This document shows, in pieces, positions 1-5,995 of a stretch of 7,902 bases of DNA. The translations under genes and the position numbers were made by a program. The stretch is from Lachnospiraceae bacterium UBA7480 (lineage in GTDB: Bacteria > Bacillota > Clostridia > Lachnospirales > Lachnospiraceae), in contig DLOQ01000087.1 of NCBI GenBank assembly GCA_002479655.1, forward strand, positions 17,083 through 24,984, in the 5' to 3' direction. Position 1 is the first letter of the stretch. Every line of letters starts with the position of its first letter. The notes under the pieces were generated by a model. That model worked only from the letters and a program-made list of their open reading frames with translations. It did not search any database and was not told the DNA's origin.

Positions 1-1
1 C

Positions 2-859
2 GCTGTTGGCGGCGCCCCGGCCAATGTCTGCGGCGCATTTTCCAGACTTGGCGGAAAATCAAGATTGATCACCCAGCTTGGCGCAGACCCCTTTGGAGAC
101 AAGATAACAAGAGCCTTAGCACAGGCCGGTATAGATACGTCCTGCATCAGTTATACAGAGGAAGCCAATACCGCGCTGGCATTTGTGAGTCTTGCAAAGG
201 ATGGGAACAGGACATTTTCTTTTTACCGTAAGCCGTCTGCCGATATGCTGTTAAATGAAGATCAGATAAAACAGGAATGGTTTGATGATGCTTTTGCCCT
301 GCATTTTTGCAGCGTATCTCTGGGAGACTTTCCCATGCGGGGAGCGCACGTCAAAGCAATCACATCTGCGCGAAAGGAAAATGCGATGATCAGTTTTGAT
401 CCGAATCTGCGTTTTCAACTTTGGGACAATAAGGAGGAACTGAAAAATGTGGTCCGGAAGTTTATCAGTATGACGGATATCTTAAAAATATCCGATGAAG
501 AACTCGGATTTATCACCGGCATGGATACGATTGAGAAAGCGCTCCCCTTGTTTTTTGACAAGGGCGTCAAGCTTGTGATATTTACCTGCGGAAGCAGGGG
601 CGCCTATTCTTTTACCCGAAACAATCATGCATTTTCTCCGGCAGGCAGGGTCAAAGCTGTAGATACCACCGGCGCAGGTGACGGATTTATCGGCGCGTTT
701 TTGTGGAAGCTTCACGCACTGGGAATCTCTGCAGACAACATAGAATCTCTGACGGAAGCCGATATGAACTCGCTGTTGGAATTTGCCAATCGATTCTGTG
801 CCATCAGCGTGCAATCCTCCGGAGCGATTGATTCCTATCCCTCGTTGGATGAAATTTGA
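2..859 (+). CDS. PfkB-family carbohydrate kinase, probably fructokinase (5' end cut by window)
   Basis: This is a cytoplasmic ATP-dependent sugar kinase of the ribokinase/PfkB family, most like bacterial fructokinases (fructose to fructose 6-phosphate). The frame is open to the window edge, so 285 residues are visible. The usual family length is about 310-320, so some 30 N-terminal residues are missing. The first PfkB signature is at the very start (GGAPANV at residues 3-9, then RLGG at 15-18). The second signature, DTTGAGDGF, lies at residues 221-229, and D227 is the expected catalytic base beside the anion-hole glycines. The ATG-like TTG at 65 is internal, because the conserved signature 1 lies upstream of it in the same frame. 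The gene ends 18 bases from the convergent glycosyltransferase gene. Family assignment is secure. Substrate is inferred, since the N-terminal sugar-binding residues are incomplete, and another hexose or ketose is possible. Confidence 0.88.
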   Translation, partial: AVGGAPANVCGAFSRLGGKSRLITQLGADPFGDKITRALAQAGIDTSCISYTEEANTALAFVSLAKDGNRTFSFYRKPSADMLLNEDQIKQEWFDDAFALHFCSVSLGDFPMRGAHVKAITSARKENAMISFDPNLRFQLWDNKEELKNVVRKFISMTDILKISDEELGFITGMDTIEKALPLFFDKGVKLVIFTCGSRGAYSFTRNNHAFSPAGRVKAVDTTGAGDGFIGAFLWKLHALGISADNIESLTEADMNSLLEFANRFCAISVQSSGAIDSYPSLDEI

Positions 860-877
860 AAGACTTGACTGCCCCCT

Positions 878-1888
878 CTATTCCTGATTGTTAAGCAGTC
901 CCTCATAATACTCCGCCTGCTCTGTATTCCCAAGTCCGCGATAAATCTCAGATAATGCCCGCAGCGGCAATTCCTTATGATGCTTTAAACTGATTACGCT
1001 TTCTGTCTCAAAGGCCGCATTGTAATACCAGACCGCCGCCTCCTCCGGCTCCTCCGCCATGCGGTAATACTCTCCCAAGATGCAGCAGATTTCGCTGCAG
1101 CCGTTCATAGCCATAGCTTTTGTCGTATATTGGAATAATCCCAGATCCTCCCCTGTCATCAGACAGGTATGGGCACAGATACAGCATGCCTCCATGATCT
1201 CTTCTTCCCCACGGCTGACGTCCGATAAGGTTGCCTGAAAGATCGGAAACGCCTTAATAAAATCTTCCTTTTCCCCTGCGATCATCAATTCCTTTGCATA
1301 GATACTGTGTAAACGCTTATCAAGCGCCGTACCCTCTTTAAACAATCGCTCAAATGCCGCCAGATCCCTTGCTTTGTGATTGCCCTCCGGTTTATGTAAT
1401 ATCTCTATATCACTGTCGTAAATCACCGGATCCAGCCGCACCGCCTCATGAATGGCGCCTTCCCAGATAAATTCCCGCAATCGTTTATAAAGCTTGGGCC
1501 GCAGCTCTTTATCGTAATTATAAATGGTATTATAAGAAAGCTGATTGGCATAATACATCTGTACAAGATCGATTTCCGGCAGCATAGCTTCCTTTAAAAC
1601 GCGAAACTTCTCATGATTCGCTTCATCCAACTCCTCGTCAGCATCTGCACAATAGATATACTCCTTGGAAGCTTTGGAAAAAGAATAATTTCTTGCATCG
1701 CTGAAGCTTCCTGTCCAGGCAAAATCATAGACTTGATCTGTATATTTACGGGCGATCTCCTTCGTCCTGTCCGTCGATCCGGTATCTACGATAATGATCT
1801 CATCCATCAGATCCGCAATGGAATCCAGACATCTTGCCAATACTGCTTCTTCATTCTTGACAATCATACATAAACTGATCGTAATCAT
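878..1888 (-). CDS. GT2-family glycosyltransferase with helical (TPR-like) C-terminal region
   Basis: This 336-residue, soluble, GT-A fold family 2 glycosyltransferase would use a nucleotide-sugar donor in the cytoplasm. The N-terminus is typical: ISLCMIVKNEE (4-14), then IIIVDTGSTDRT (31-42) for nucleotide binding, and a metal-binding DxD-type motif ADADEEL (81-87). A W-E-G-A-I-H-E motif (142-148) matches the conserved acceptor-site region of this clostridial group. Residues from about 175 on are helical with TPR-like character, for example 'PEEAAVWYYNAAFE' near 281-294 and 'GNTEQAEYYEGLL' near the end. No membrane segment is seen, so it is not a GtrB-type polyprenyl-phosphate transferase. 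The frame is open upstream to 2080, but that extension overlaps the preceding gene. The ATG at 1888 has AGGAG (1899-1903) 10 bases upstream and begins exactly at the conserved motif. It lies 53 bases after the GtrII gene, consistent with one operon. Acceptor and sugar are unknown. Confidence 0.88.
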   Translation of the reverse strand: MITISLCMIVKNEEAVLARCLDSIADLMDEIIIVDTGSTDRTKEIARKYTDQVYDFAWTGSFSDARNYSFSKASKEYIYCADADEELDEANHEKFRVLKEAMLPEIDLVQMYYANQLSYNTIYNYDKELRPKLYKRLREFIWEGAIHEAVRLDPVIYDSDIEILHKPEGNHKARDLAAFERLFKEGTALDKRLHSIYAKELMIAGEKEDFIKAFPIFQATLSDVSRGEEEIMEACCICAHTCLMTGEDLGLFQYTTKAMAMNGCSEICCILGEYYRMAEEPEEAAVWYYNAAFETESVISLKHHKELPLRALSEIYRGLGNTEQAEYYEGLLNNQE

Positions 1889-1898
1889 TTCGTCCCCT

Positions 1899-1903
1899 CT
1901 CCT
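1899..1903 (-). promoter_or_regulatory. Ribosome binding site fixing the GT2 start at 1888
   Basis: On the minus strand AGGAG, within the longer purine run AGGAGAGGGG, stands 10 bases before ATG 1888. It supports this start over the in-frame upstream candidate at 2080, which would lie inside the GtrII gene. Confidence 0.7.
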
Positions 1904-1941
1904 ATTCTTCCCAATGCCACCGGTGATCTCTCTGCCCTTTT

Positions 1942-3558
1942 CTATTCTTCCTGCGGCAGATATTGTTTTACATCCGTATCTGATAGATATAGTACCATTG
2001 TCCCATTGATTATCCTTATCGAATTCTCCGAGGGCCATGCTTCCATCGCCGCAAATTCCTCCGTTGCAGCGATCTGACACATCGTCTCAAAACCAGCCCG
2101 TTCATAACTTGTGGAAAGGTAATGGTTCATCATACTGATATATTCGTTGTCCCGTGTCAGAAAAATGTTGGAAACGACGCCCGACATCATCGGCGCAGCC
2201 GGAACATATTCCGGGATTTCATAACAAGAACCATAAATGGCAACTTCCATATCTTCATGATATCCTTCTACCATTTCCATCCGCATGACAAGCCGGTTGA
2301 GAAGCATTTCCACCTTTGTATTCGCATTATTCATATTGTAATAGGCACGGTTGGCAATCACCGTAAAATGGAATGAAATACATAACAGAAGCACTACTGA
2401 TAACATACTGAGATAATGCTTCTTCCAATACCGCAGATCTGTCCACCTGAAGCTCTCTGCAATGCCTGTGGCTTTCTCTTGATCATCCGGCTTTTTCCAC
2501 TCATCTTTATGATTCTGCGCAGAGGCAAAAAGCCGCATATCGCTCCACATGATCAGCAGCAAAAGATAGACCAGCGCAAGGCTGTATTCCATGGAAGTAG
2601 ATGTATAAGAAACTCCTGCCGAAGCAAACTCAAAGATATGACAGACAATCGGCAGAAGAGGAAATACAAGCGCCATAAGGATAACCCTGACAGGCTTTCT
2701 CCATAAATTTCTCTTAGTCACAAAAACCAGCCATGTGATCAGTGTTAACAAGAACATCAAGACGTTCATGGCATTATAACGGTTCAGCTCCCATCGTACA
2801 ATATAAAACCTTGCAAAATCCACATAACAGTCGATCACCGCCTGCAATAGGCCATGTATTCCCGCACCGCCTGCGCTATCCATACCCATATAGCCTGCCG
2901 CCTGATGTCCGCCGGCTTTCCAGACGATCAAGGTCAAGACCACATAGACGGCAACTCCGGTCACTCCGCTCAAAAGACATCTTCCCGCCATCTTCCCGAT
3001 ATCTTTTATGTCATGTTCCGGAGTATATAACATCCGAAACAGCCAGAAGAGCATGATAATGATCGTCACTGATATAAATGCCTGATAAAATCCCAGTGAA
3101 ACAGCAAGACACAAACCGCCGGAAAGAATACCCGCCAGACCCCTTTTTTTCAGACACAGGTATGCCGCCAATACAGAAAATAATAAGGATATCATATATC
3201 CATCTGCTGTATACATATACGCAAAAATCGATGTTACGACGGGATTCGCTGCAAGAATCCACGCAACGATCACAAGAAATATATTCTCCTGAATATCAAA
3301 CAGCCTCACAAAGAAAACAGCTGTGCAGCCAATCAAAATGAGGCAGATGATCCCGATCAGAAATGGCAGTTCCACTGTCCCCCTGATTTTTTCCACTCCG
3401 GGCAGTAAGATCCTTCCCAAGGATATCACCCAGGTAACCCCTATGCTTTTCAGATAATTCGTCGTATCCGTACAGATCATGGTGTTGGTCATCCGAAACG
3501 CGTGGGTCAGGATGCCGATAATAATGGTATATACAAATACTCTTTTTTCCCTTGTCAT
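1942..3558 (-). CDS. GtrII-family (glucosyltransferase II-like) polytopic membrane glycosyltransferase
   Basis: A 538-residue integral membrane protein resembling the Glucos_trans_II (GtrII) family. That family transfers a sugar from a polyprenyl-phosphate donor to a surface glycan on the outer face of the membrane. Family-like segments are SLGRILLPG (46-54), ANPVVTSIFAYMYTADGYM (104-122) and the acidic TDTTNYL (30-36) just after the first membrane helix. About ten or eleven hydrophobic helices are visible: near 8-23, 63-86, 91-113, 120-137, 142-158, 160-177, 195-214, 262-281, 291-310, 325-340 and 382-402. The C-terminal part (about 403-538) is hydrophilic and probably extracytoplasmic. The gene is first in a two-gene operon with the GT2 gene and has AGGAAAG at 3569-3575. 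No GtrA flippase or GtrB donor synthase gene is in the window, so these would have to be encoded elsewhere. Sugar and acceptor (teichoic acid, capsule or other glycan) cannot be told. Confidence 0.8.
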   Translation of the reverse strand: MTREKRVFVYTIIIGILTHAFRMTNTMICTDTTNYLKSIGVTWVISLGRILLPGVEKIRGTVELPFLIGIICLILIGCTAVFFVRLFDIQENIFLVIVAWILAANPVVTSIFAYMYTADGYMISLLFSVLAAYLCLKKRGLAGILSGGLCLAVSLGFYQAFISVTIIIMLFWLFRMLYTPEHDIKDIGKMAGRCLLSGVTGVAVYVVLTLIVWKAGGHQAAGYMGMDSAGGAGIHGLLQAVIDCYVDFARFYIVRWELNRYNAMNVLMFLLTLITWLVFVTKRNLWRKPVRVILMALVFPLLPIVCHIFEFASAGVSYTSTSMEYSLALVYLLLLIMWSDMRLFASAQNHKDEWKKPDDQEKATGIAESFRWTDLRYWKKHYLSMLSVVLLLCISFHFTVIANRAYYNMNNANTKVEMLLNRLVMRMEMVEGYHEDMEVAIYGSCYEIPEYVPAAPMMSGVVSNIFLTRDNEYISMMNHYLSTSYERAGFETMCQIAATEEFAAMEAWPSENSIRIINGTMVLYLSDTDVKQYLPQEE

Positions 3559-3568
3559 GCTGTTTTCT

Positions 3569-3575
3569 CTTTCCT
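3569..3575 (-). promoter_or_regulatory. Ribosome binding site of the GtrII gene
   Basis: AGGAAAG on the minus strand lies 10 bases before ATG 3558. No other in-frame start with a better site is seen, and the first membrane helix follows at once. Confidence 0.6.
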
Positions 3576-3582
3576 AAAATAA

Positions 3583-3630
3583 TATCAATTGATAATATGT
3601 TATTATATCCAAATTTTGAAATAAAAACTA
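3583..3630 (-). promoter_or_regulatory. Probable promoter and operator-like palindromes of the GtrII-GT2 operon
   Basis: On the minus strand a perfect -10 hexamer TATAAT occupies 3602-3607, with a poor -35 (TAGTTT at 3625-3630, 17-base spacer). Overlapping the -10 is an inverted repeat, ATAATA-tgt-TATTAT (3592-3606). Just downstream of it, between -10 and ribosome binding site, is a perfect 12-base palindrome TATCAATTGATA (3583-3594). A weak -35 plus palindromes at the start region is a layout seen in regulated promoters. The region is very AT-rich, so chance palindromes are possible. The binding protein is unknown. Confidence 0.4.
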
Positions 3631-3637
3631 TTTCCTT

Positions 3638-3667
3638 TTGACAAAATACAACATAGTATATTATAAA
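3638..3667 (+). promoter_or_regulatory. Sigma-A-type promoter of the small CxxC gene
   Basis: A perfect -35 TTGACA (3638-3643) and -10 TATAAA (3662-3667) are separated by 18 bases. Transcription would start near 3674, giving a very short leader that contains the ribosome binding site GAGGAG (3675-3680). This excludes the upstream in-frame ATG at 3673 as a start. Confidence 0.65.
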
Positions 3668-3674
3668 ATGACAT

Positions 3675-3680
3675 GAGGAG
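3675..3680 (+). promoter_or_regulatory. Ribosome binding site deciding the start of the small CxxC gene
   Basis: GAGGAG is 7 bases before ATG 3688. Of the three in-frame ATGs (3673, 3682, 3688) only the last has correct spacing: 3673 is upstream of the site and 3682 is one base away. Confidence 0.65.
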
Positions 3681-3687
3681 AATGTTT

Positions 3688-3939
3688 ATGTTCTTTTATA
3701 ATATGTTTGGCAGACGATATCATGGTCCTAATGGCCATGATCATTGGAACCGGCCGGAAGGACCATCCTGTCCATCCTGTTCTCAGTCTCCGCCTCCACC
3801 ACCGTCGGGCAATGGGAACTGTCCATTCTGTCCACCGCCAAAAAACGAGGGAAACTGTCCATTCTGCCCGCCTCCGCCTCCGCCGAAAAAACCCGGATGC
3901 GGTCCCTGCGGTCTGCATGAATGTCCTCACAAAAGGTGA
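3688..3939 (+). CDS. Small Pro/Cys-rich protein with four CxxC motifs, function unknown
   Basis: I do not recognise this 83-residue protein. It has nine cysteines and many prolines. The N-terminus (1-20) is aromatic and basic with a His cluster (H12, H17, H19). Then come four CxxC pairs: CPSC (28-31), CPFC (45-48), CPFC (57-60) and CGPC (71-74), plus C79 in a HECPH tail. Polyproline runs (35-39, 49-51, 61-66) separate the pairs. The second and third pairs are a duplicated GNCPFCPPP block, 12 codons apart. There is no signal peptide or membrane helix. Paired CxxC spacing suggests zinc or other metal binding, or redox-active thiols. This is inference. A dedicated promoter and a correctly spaced ribosome binding site argue that it is a real gene. 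The opposite strand is also open here, but without a ribosome binding site. It converges on the cellulase gene, 58 bases away. Confidence 0.68.
   Translation: MFFYNMFGRRYHGPNGHDHWNRPEGPSCPSCSQSPPPPPSGNGNCPFCPPPKNEGNCPFCPPPPPPKKPGCGPCGLHECPHKR
3814..3885 (+). repeat. Two tandem 36-base units encoding GNCPFC blocks
   Basis: Units 3814-3849 and 3850-3885 each begin with codons for Gly-Asn-Cys-Pro-Phe-Cys-Pro. Their first 20 bases differ at only two positions, both silent. A shorter duplication, CCATCCTGT twice, encodes the upstream PSCPSC (near 3763-3780). The gene has therefore grown by internal duplication. Confidence 0.7.
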
Positions 3940-3949
3940 GCTACAGCTC

Positions 3950-3990
3950 AAAAAAACCAACAAACAGGGGTTACCGGAAGGCAGCCCCTG
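3950..3990 (-). terminator. Rho-independent terminator of the cellulase gene
   Basis: On the minus strand, 8 bases after the cellulase stop codon, a hairpin (3990-3965) has a six-pair outer stem CAGGGG/CCCCTG, a C-A mismatch, further pairs and a TTCC loop. It is followed by TTTGTTGG and then a run of seven T (3956-3950). On the plus strand the same hairpin is preceded by A-rich sequence and followed by the less T-rich TGATTCATTA. It may stop the small CxxC transcript only weakly. Confidence 0.75.
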
Positions 3991-3997
3991 TGATTCA

Positions 3998-5791
3998 TTA
4001 ATCAATTGACACTGTCGGTGTTCCCACATTTCCTGAATAAGAAATGATAAATCCTACCTCAACGCTTTGTCCCGCGGCAATCTCACGGTTAAAATCCACC
4101 GGCTTAATCGTGACACTGCTGCCATTTGCCGCAAAGCTTCCGCTCCATGATTGATCCAGCGTCACATTGCTGTCAAAGCTTACTGTAACCTTCCAATTAT
4201 TGACTGCTGTGCTGCCGGTATTCTTAATGGTTACCGTGTATTGAGAGCAGTTGCCGTTTCCGCTTGACCAGCCGCCGGAATTGGCAATGGTGACCTGCGT
4301 ATTGGCGGAACTCGCCGTAACTGCCGGAGTACTGCTGTTATTGTTATTGTTATTGTTATTGTTATTATTGTTATTGTTGTTGCCGTTATTGCTATTGTTA
4401 TTGCCCGTTTCGGACGTAATACCGGTTGACCCCGGCGTCACGCCGCTGTCCAGAATCCCGACATACCATTTACCGGCTTCTGTCAGTTCATTCGTTGACC
4501 AGCCGGAAGTTTTATTGCATCCGCTCTGAATCAGCGAGCTTGTTTCCGCTTTATTCGACAGATTCCAGATACAGTAGCTGATATTATTGTTATCCAGTGC
4601 AGATATCCACTTGTTGCCCTCTGTAATATTGTTGGCGCCGGAACCGCTGGCATCACAGATGCCAAATTCCGTACAGAACAGCGCAAGCCCCTTATCAATG
4701 GCTGTCTGCATCTTCTGACGCAGACCGTCCCTGTGCGTGTCCGCATAAAAATGAATCGTATACATGATATTGCTGTATCCGGTGATCGGATCTCTGGCAG
4801 CTGCATCTACATCCTGAGACCAGTTGGGCGTACCTACGATGATGATGGCGTCGGGGTTATGCGCCTTGATGATCGGAATGACTTCCAACGCATAGCTTTT
4901 GATGGAAGACCACTGCGTTCCTCCGTTTGGCTCATTGCAGATCTCATAGATGACATTGTCATAATCCGCATATTTGGCGGACATCTCTTCAAAAAACGCC
5001 AATGCTTCTGTCTTATGGGTATTGGGATCGCCATCCTGATTCATGATATGCCAGTCGATGATAACATACATGCCAAGCTCCGTCGCATAAGATACGCCGT
5101 TATTCACCAGCTGCTTCAGATCCGCTTGATTGCCTCCGGTACAATATCCGCCATATTCCGCGGAATACATGGCAAGACGGATGCAGTTAGCGCCCCATTC
5201 ATCACGGATCGTCTGGAACGCCGCCTTATTGACATATTCCGGGAACCATGCAATCCCATGGGTAGACACTCCCTGAATCTGAAATTCGTTACCATTCTTA
5301 TCAACTAAACCGCTGCCTTTGACAGACAGTTTGCCATGGTTCGCCACCGGCGTTCCCGCAGCAGACACCGGAGTCCGGGCAGGTGTGATTTCTGCCGTCT
5401 GTCCTGATACCGTCTGTTCCGGCGGTGTCTGTTCCGGCACCGTCTGTTCCGGAGTCGTCTGTCCGTCAGTGCCATTCTGATCAGTTACAGCGTCCTGCTC
5501 TGAAGTATTTTCCTGTCCGGCTGTGCCATTGGGATCCGCCGTCTCCGTACTGCCGGATGTATCTTCAGATCCATTGCTCTGTCCGGAAGCTGTATCCGTC
5601 CTCTGTTCCTGCACCACGGTCTCATCCGCACCTGACGCCGCAATATCCTGCACTGTCCCTTCACTATTAACTGCTGCCTGTTCCTCTGTGGAATCCTGAC
5701 CCTTTGGCATCATTACCAGCAGACCGATAATACCAATCAGCAATGCTGCTGCAGTTACGATTCCTGCGATCATTTTTTTACTAAGTTTCAT
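3998..5791 (-). CDS. Secreted or membrane-anchored GH5 endoglucanase (cellulase) with C-terminal CBM2-like module
   Basis: A 597-residue extracellular glycoside hydrolase family 5 enzyme, probably endo-beta-1,4-glucanase. Order: lysine-containing N-terminus and hydrophobic segment (about 8-28), a long Ser/Thr/Gln/Glu/Pro-rich linker (about 30-150), the GH5 barrel (about 153-450), an Asn-rich linker (464-485) and a CBM2-like cellulose-binding domain (about 490-597). The GH5 catalytic set is complete: R205, H248 in IDWH, acid/base E287 in ICNEPNG, H347 and Y349 in IHFYA, nucleophile E375 in CTEFG, and W409. CBM2 tryptophans are W508, W533 and W549. The arrangement resembles subfamily GH5_2. ATG 5791 is chosen because AAAGGAA lies 8 bases upstream. 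An in-frame TTG at 5797 is too close to that site. No clear AXA cleavage site follows the hydrophobic segment, so it could be a membrane anchor. The gene is downstream of the 39-codon gene on the same strand and ends at a good terminator. Confidence 0.93.
   Translation of the reverse strand: MKLSKKMIAGIVTAAALLIGIIGLLVMMPKGQDSTEEQAAVNSEGTVQDIAASGADETVVQEQRTDTASGQSNGSEDTSGSTETADPNGTAGQENTSEQDAVTDQNGTDGQTTPEQTVPEQTPPEQTVSGQTAEITPARTPVSAAGTPVANHGKLSVKGSGLVDKNGNEFQIQGVSTHGIAWFPEYVNKAAFQTIRDEWGANCIRLAMYSAEYGGYCTGGNQADLKQLVNNGVSYATELGMYVIIDWHIMNQDGDPNTHKTEALAFFEEMSAKYADYDNVIYEICNEPNGGTQWSSIKSYALEVIPIIKAHNPDAIIIVGTPNWSQDVDAAARDPITGYSNIMYTIHFYADTHRDGLRQKMQTAIDKGLALFCTEFGICDASGSGANNITEGNKWISALDNNNISYCIWNLSNKAETSSLIQSGCNKTSGWSTNELTEAGKWYVGILDSGVTPGSTGITSETGNNNSNNGNNNNNNNNNNNNNNNSSTPAVTASSANTQVTIANSGGWSSGNGNCSQYTVTIKNTGSTAVNNWKVTVSFDSNVTLDQSWSGSFAANGSSVTIKPVDFNREIAAGQSVEVGFIISYSGNVGTPTVSID
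4337..4402 (-). repeat. AAT/AAC codon repeat encoding the poly-Asn linker of the cellulase
   Basis: Twenty-two codons, nearly all alternating AAT and AAC, encode Asn with one Ser and one Gly, and link the catalytic and cellulose-binding domains. The longest Asn run is 15 residues. Length change by slippage would occur in 3- or 6-base steps and keep the reading frame, so only linker length would vary. Confidence 0.85.
5411..5464 (-). repeat. 15-base tandem repeat in the N-terminal linker of the cellulase
   Basis: Three units of plus-strand pattern CGTCTGTTCCGGnnn (5411-5425, 5426-5440, 5441-5455) and a partial fourth encode a PEQTV/PEQTP series. This is a classic Pro/Thr spacer that has grown by in-frame duplication. 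Confidence 0.75.
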
Positions 5792-5799
5792 GATCAAGA

Positions 5800-5806
5800 T
5801 TCCTTT
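5800..5806 (-). promoter_or_regulatory. Ribosome binding site deciding the cellulase start
   Basis: AAAGGAA on the minus strand ends 8 bases before ATG 5791 and only 2 bases before the alternative TTG 5797. ATG 5791 is therefore the likely start. Confidence 0.65.
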
Positions 5807-5829
5807 CCGTATGTGATTATTTTGACTGA

Positions 5830-5847
5830 CGGCAAAACCTTATGCCG
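5830..5847 (-). other. Short hairpin between the 39-codon gene and the cellulase
   Basis: CGGCA/TGCCG arms (5 pairs, 8-base loop) begin directly after the stop codon at 5848. On the minus strand it is followed by TCAGTCAAAATAAT with no T run, so it is not a convincing terminator. It could be an mRNA stabiliser or a weak attenuator, or chance. Confidence 0.3.
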
Positions 5848-5967
5848 CTACCCTACTTTCAAATTTTGCTCTCTTACAAATTCCAGATATTCTTCCTCAT
5901 TTACAAACAGGACATATTTCGTACCAACCAATCCCATATATCCTTCACTGATGTAATATCCTTTCAT
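5848..5967 (-). CDS. Small 39-residue protein upstream of the cellulase, function unknown
   Basis: ATG 5967 to TAG 5848 encodes 39 residues. It begins MKGYYISEGYMGLVGTKYVL and continues with FVNEEEYLEFVREQN. GGGAGG (5976-5981) lies 8 bases before the ATG, one of the best ribosome binding sites in the window, which is the main reason to call it a gene. The Tyr/Gly-rich N-terminal half (Y4, Y5, Y10, Y18) has two GY(Y/M) elements and reads as a small beta structure. The acidic C-terminal half (EEEYLEF) looks helical. From memory, similar short 'M-K/R-G-Y-Y ... G-Y ... L-F ... E-E-Y' proteins occur in clostridial genomes, but this was not searched. No signal peptide or membrane helix is seen. It is on the same strand as the antiporter (71 bases upstream) and the cellulase (56 bases downstream). 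A role in regulating or assisting either is untested. Confidence 0.72.
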   Translation of the reverse strand: MKGYYISEGYMGLVGTKYVLFVNEEEYLEFVREQNLKVG

Positions 5968-5975
5968 AACCGCTA

Positions 5976-5981
5976 CCTCCC
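5976..5981 (-). promoter_or_regulatory. Strong ribosome binding site of the 39-residue gene
   Basis: GGGAGG, inside AGGGAGGTAG on the minus strand, stands 8 bases before ATG 5967. Its near-consensus match at correct spacing is strong evidence for translation of this short frame. Confidence 0.7.
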
Positions 5982-5995
5982 TATCTGTTTGATAA

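Noticed and set aside
867..900. GACTGC/GCAGTC inverted repeat between kinase and GT2 genes as a bidirectional terminator
   Set aside because: Six pairs with a 22-base loop, overlapping GT2 codons, and no T run on either side.
1889..2080. Extension of the GT2 gene upstream to a start at 2080
   Set aside because: It would overlap the GtrII coding sequence by about 140 bases, lacks GT motifs, and ATG 1888 has its own AGGAG and starts at the conserved motif.
3660..3688. Second minus-strand promoter (TAAACA-N17-TATAAT) reading from inside the small CxxC gene
   Set aside because: The TATAAT is the mirror of the plus-strand -10 region in very AT-rich DNA, and the -35 is weak. The nearer TATAAT at 3602-3607 is a better candidate.
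3688..3939. Small CxxC protein as a precursor of a modified Cys peptide (RiPP) or as a thioredoxin
   Set aside because: No radical SAM, protease or export gene lies nearby. The protein is too short and Pro-rich for a thioredoxin fold despite CGPC.
3661..4029. 122-codon open frame on the minus strand opposite the small CxxC gene
   Set aside because: It is Arg/Trp-rich as expected for the antisense of Pro/Cys codons, has no ribosome binding site, and runs over the cellulase 3' end and its terminator.
4337..4402. Regular repeat considered as a CRISPR or minisatellite array
   Set aside because: There are no spacers. It is a codon-level simple repeat inside an intact gene and encodes a typical inter-domain linker.
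4251..4529. Plus-strand frame with a long poly-Leu run resembling a membrane helix
   Set aside because: The Leu run is the antisense reading of the poly-Asn codon repeat in the cellulase gene.
4733..5308. 191-codon plus-strand frame
   Set aside because: It lies fully antisense to the GH5 catalytic domain, whose catalytic residues are all intact, and shows no recognisable domain.
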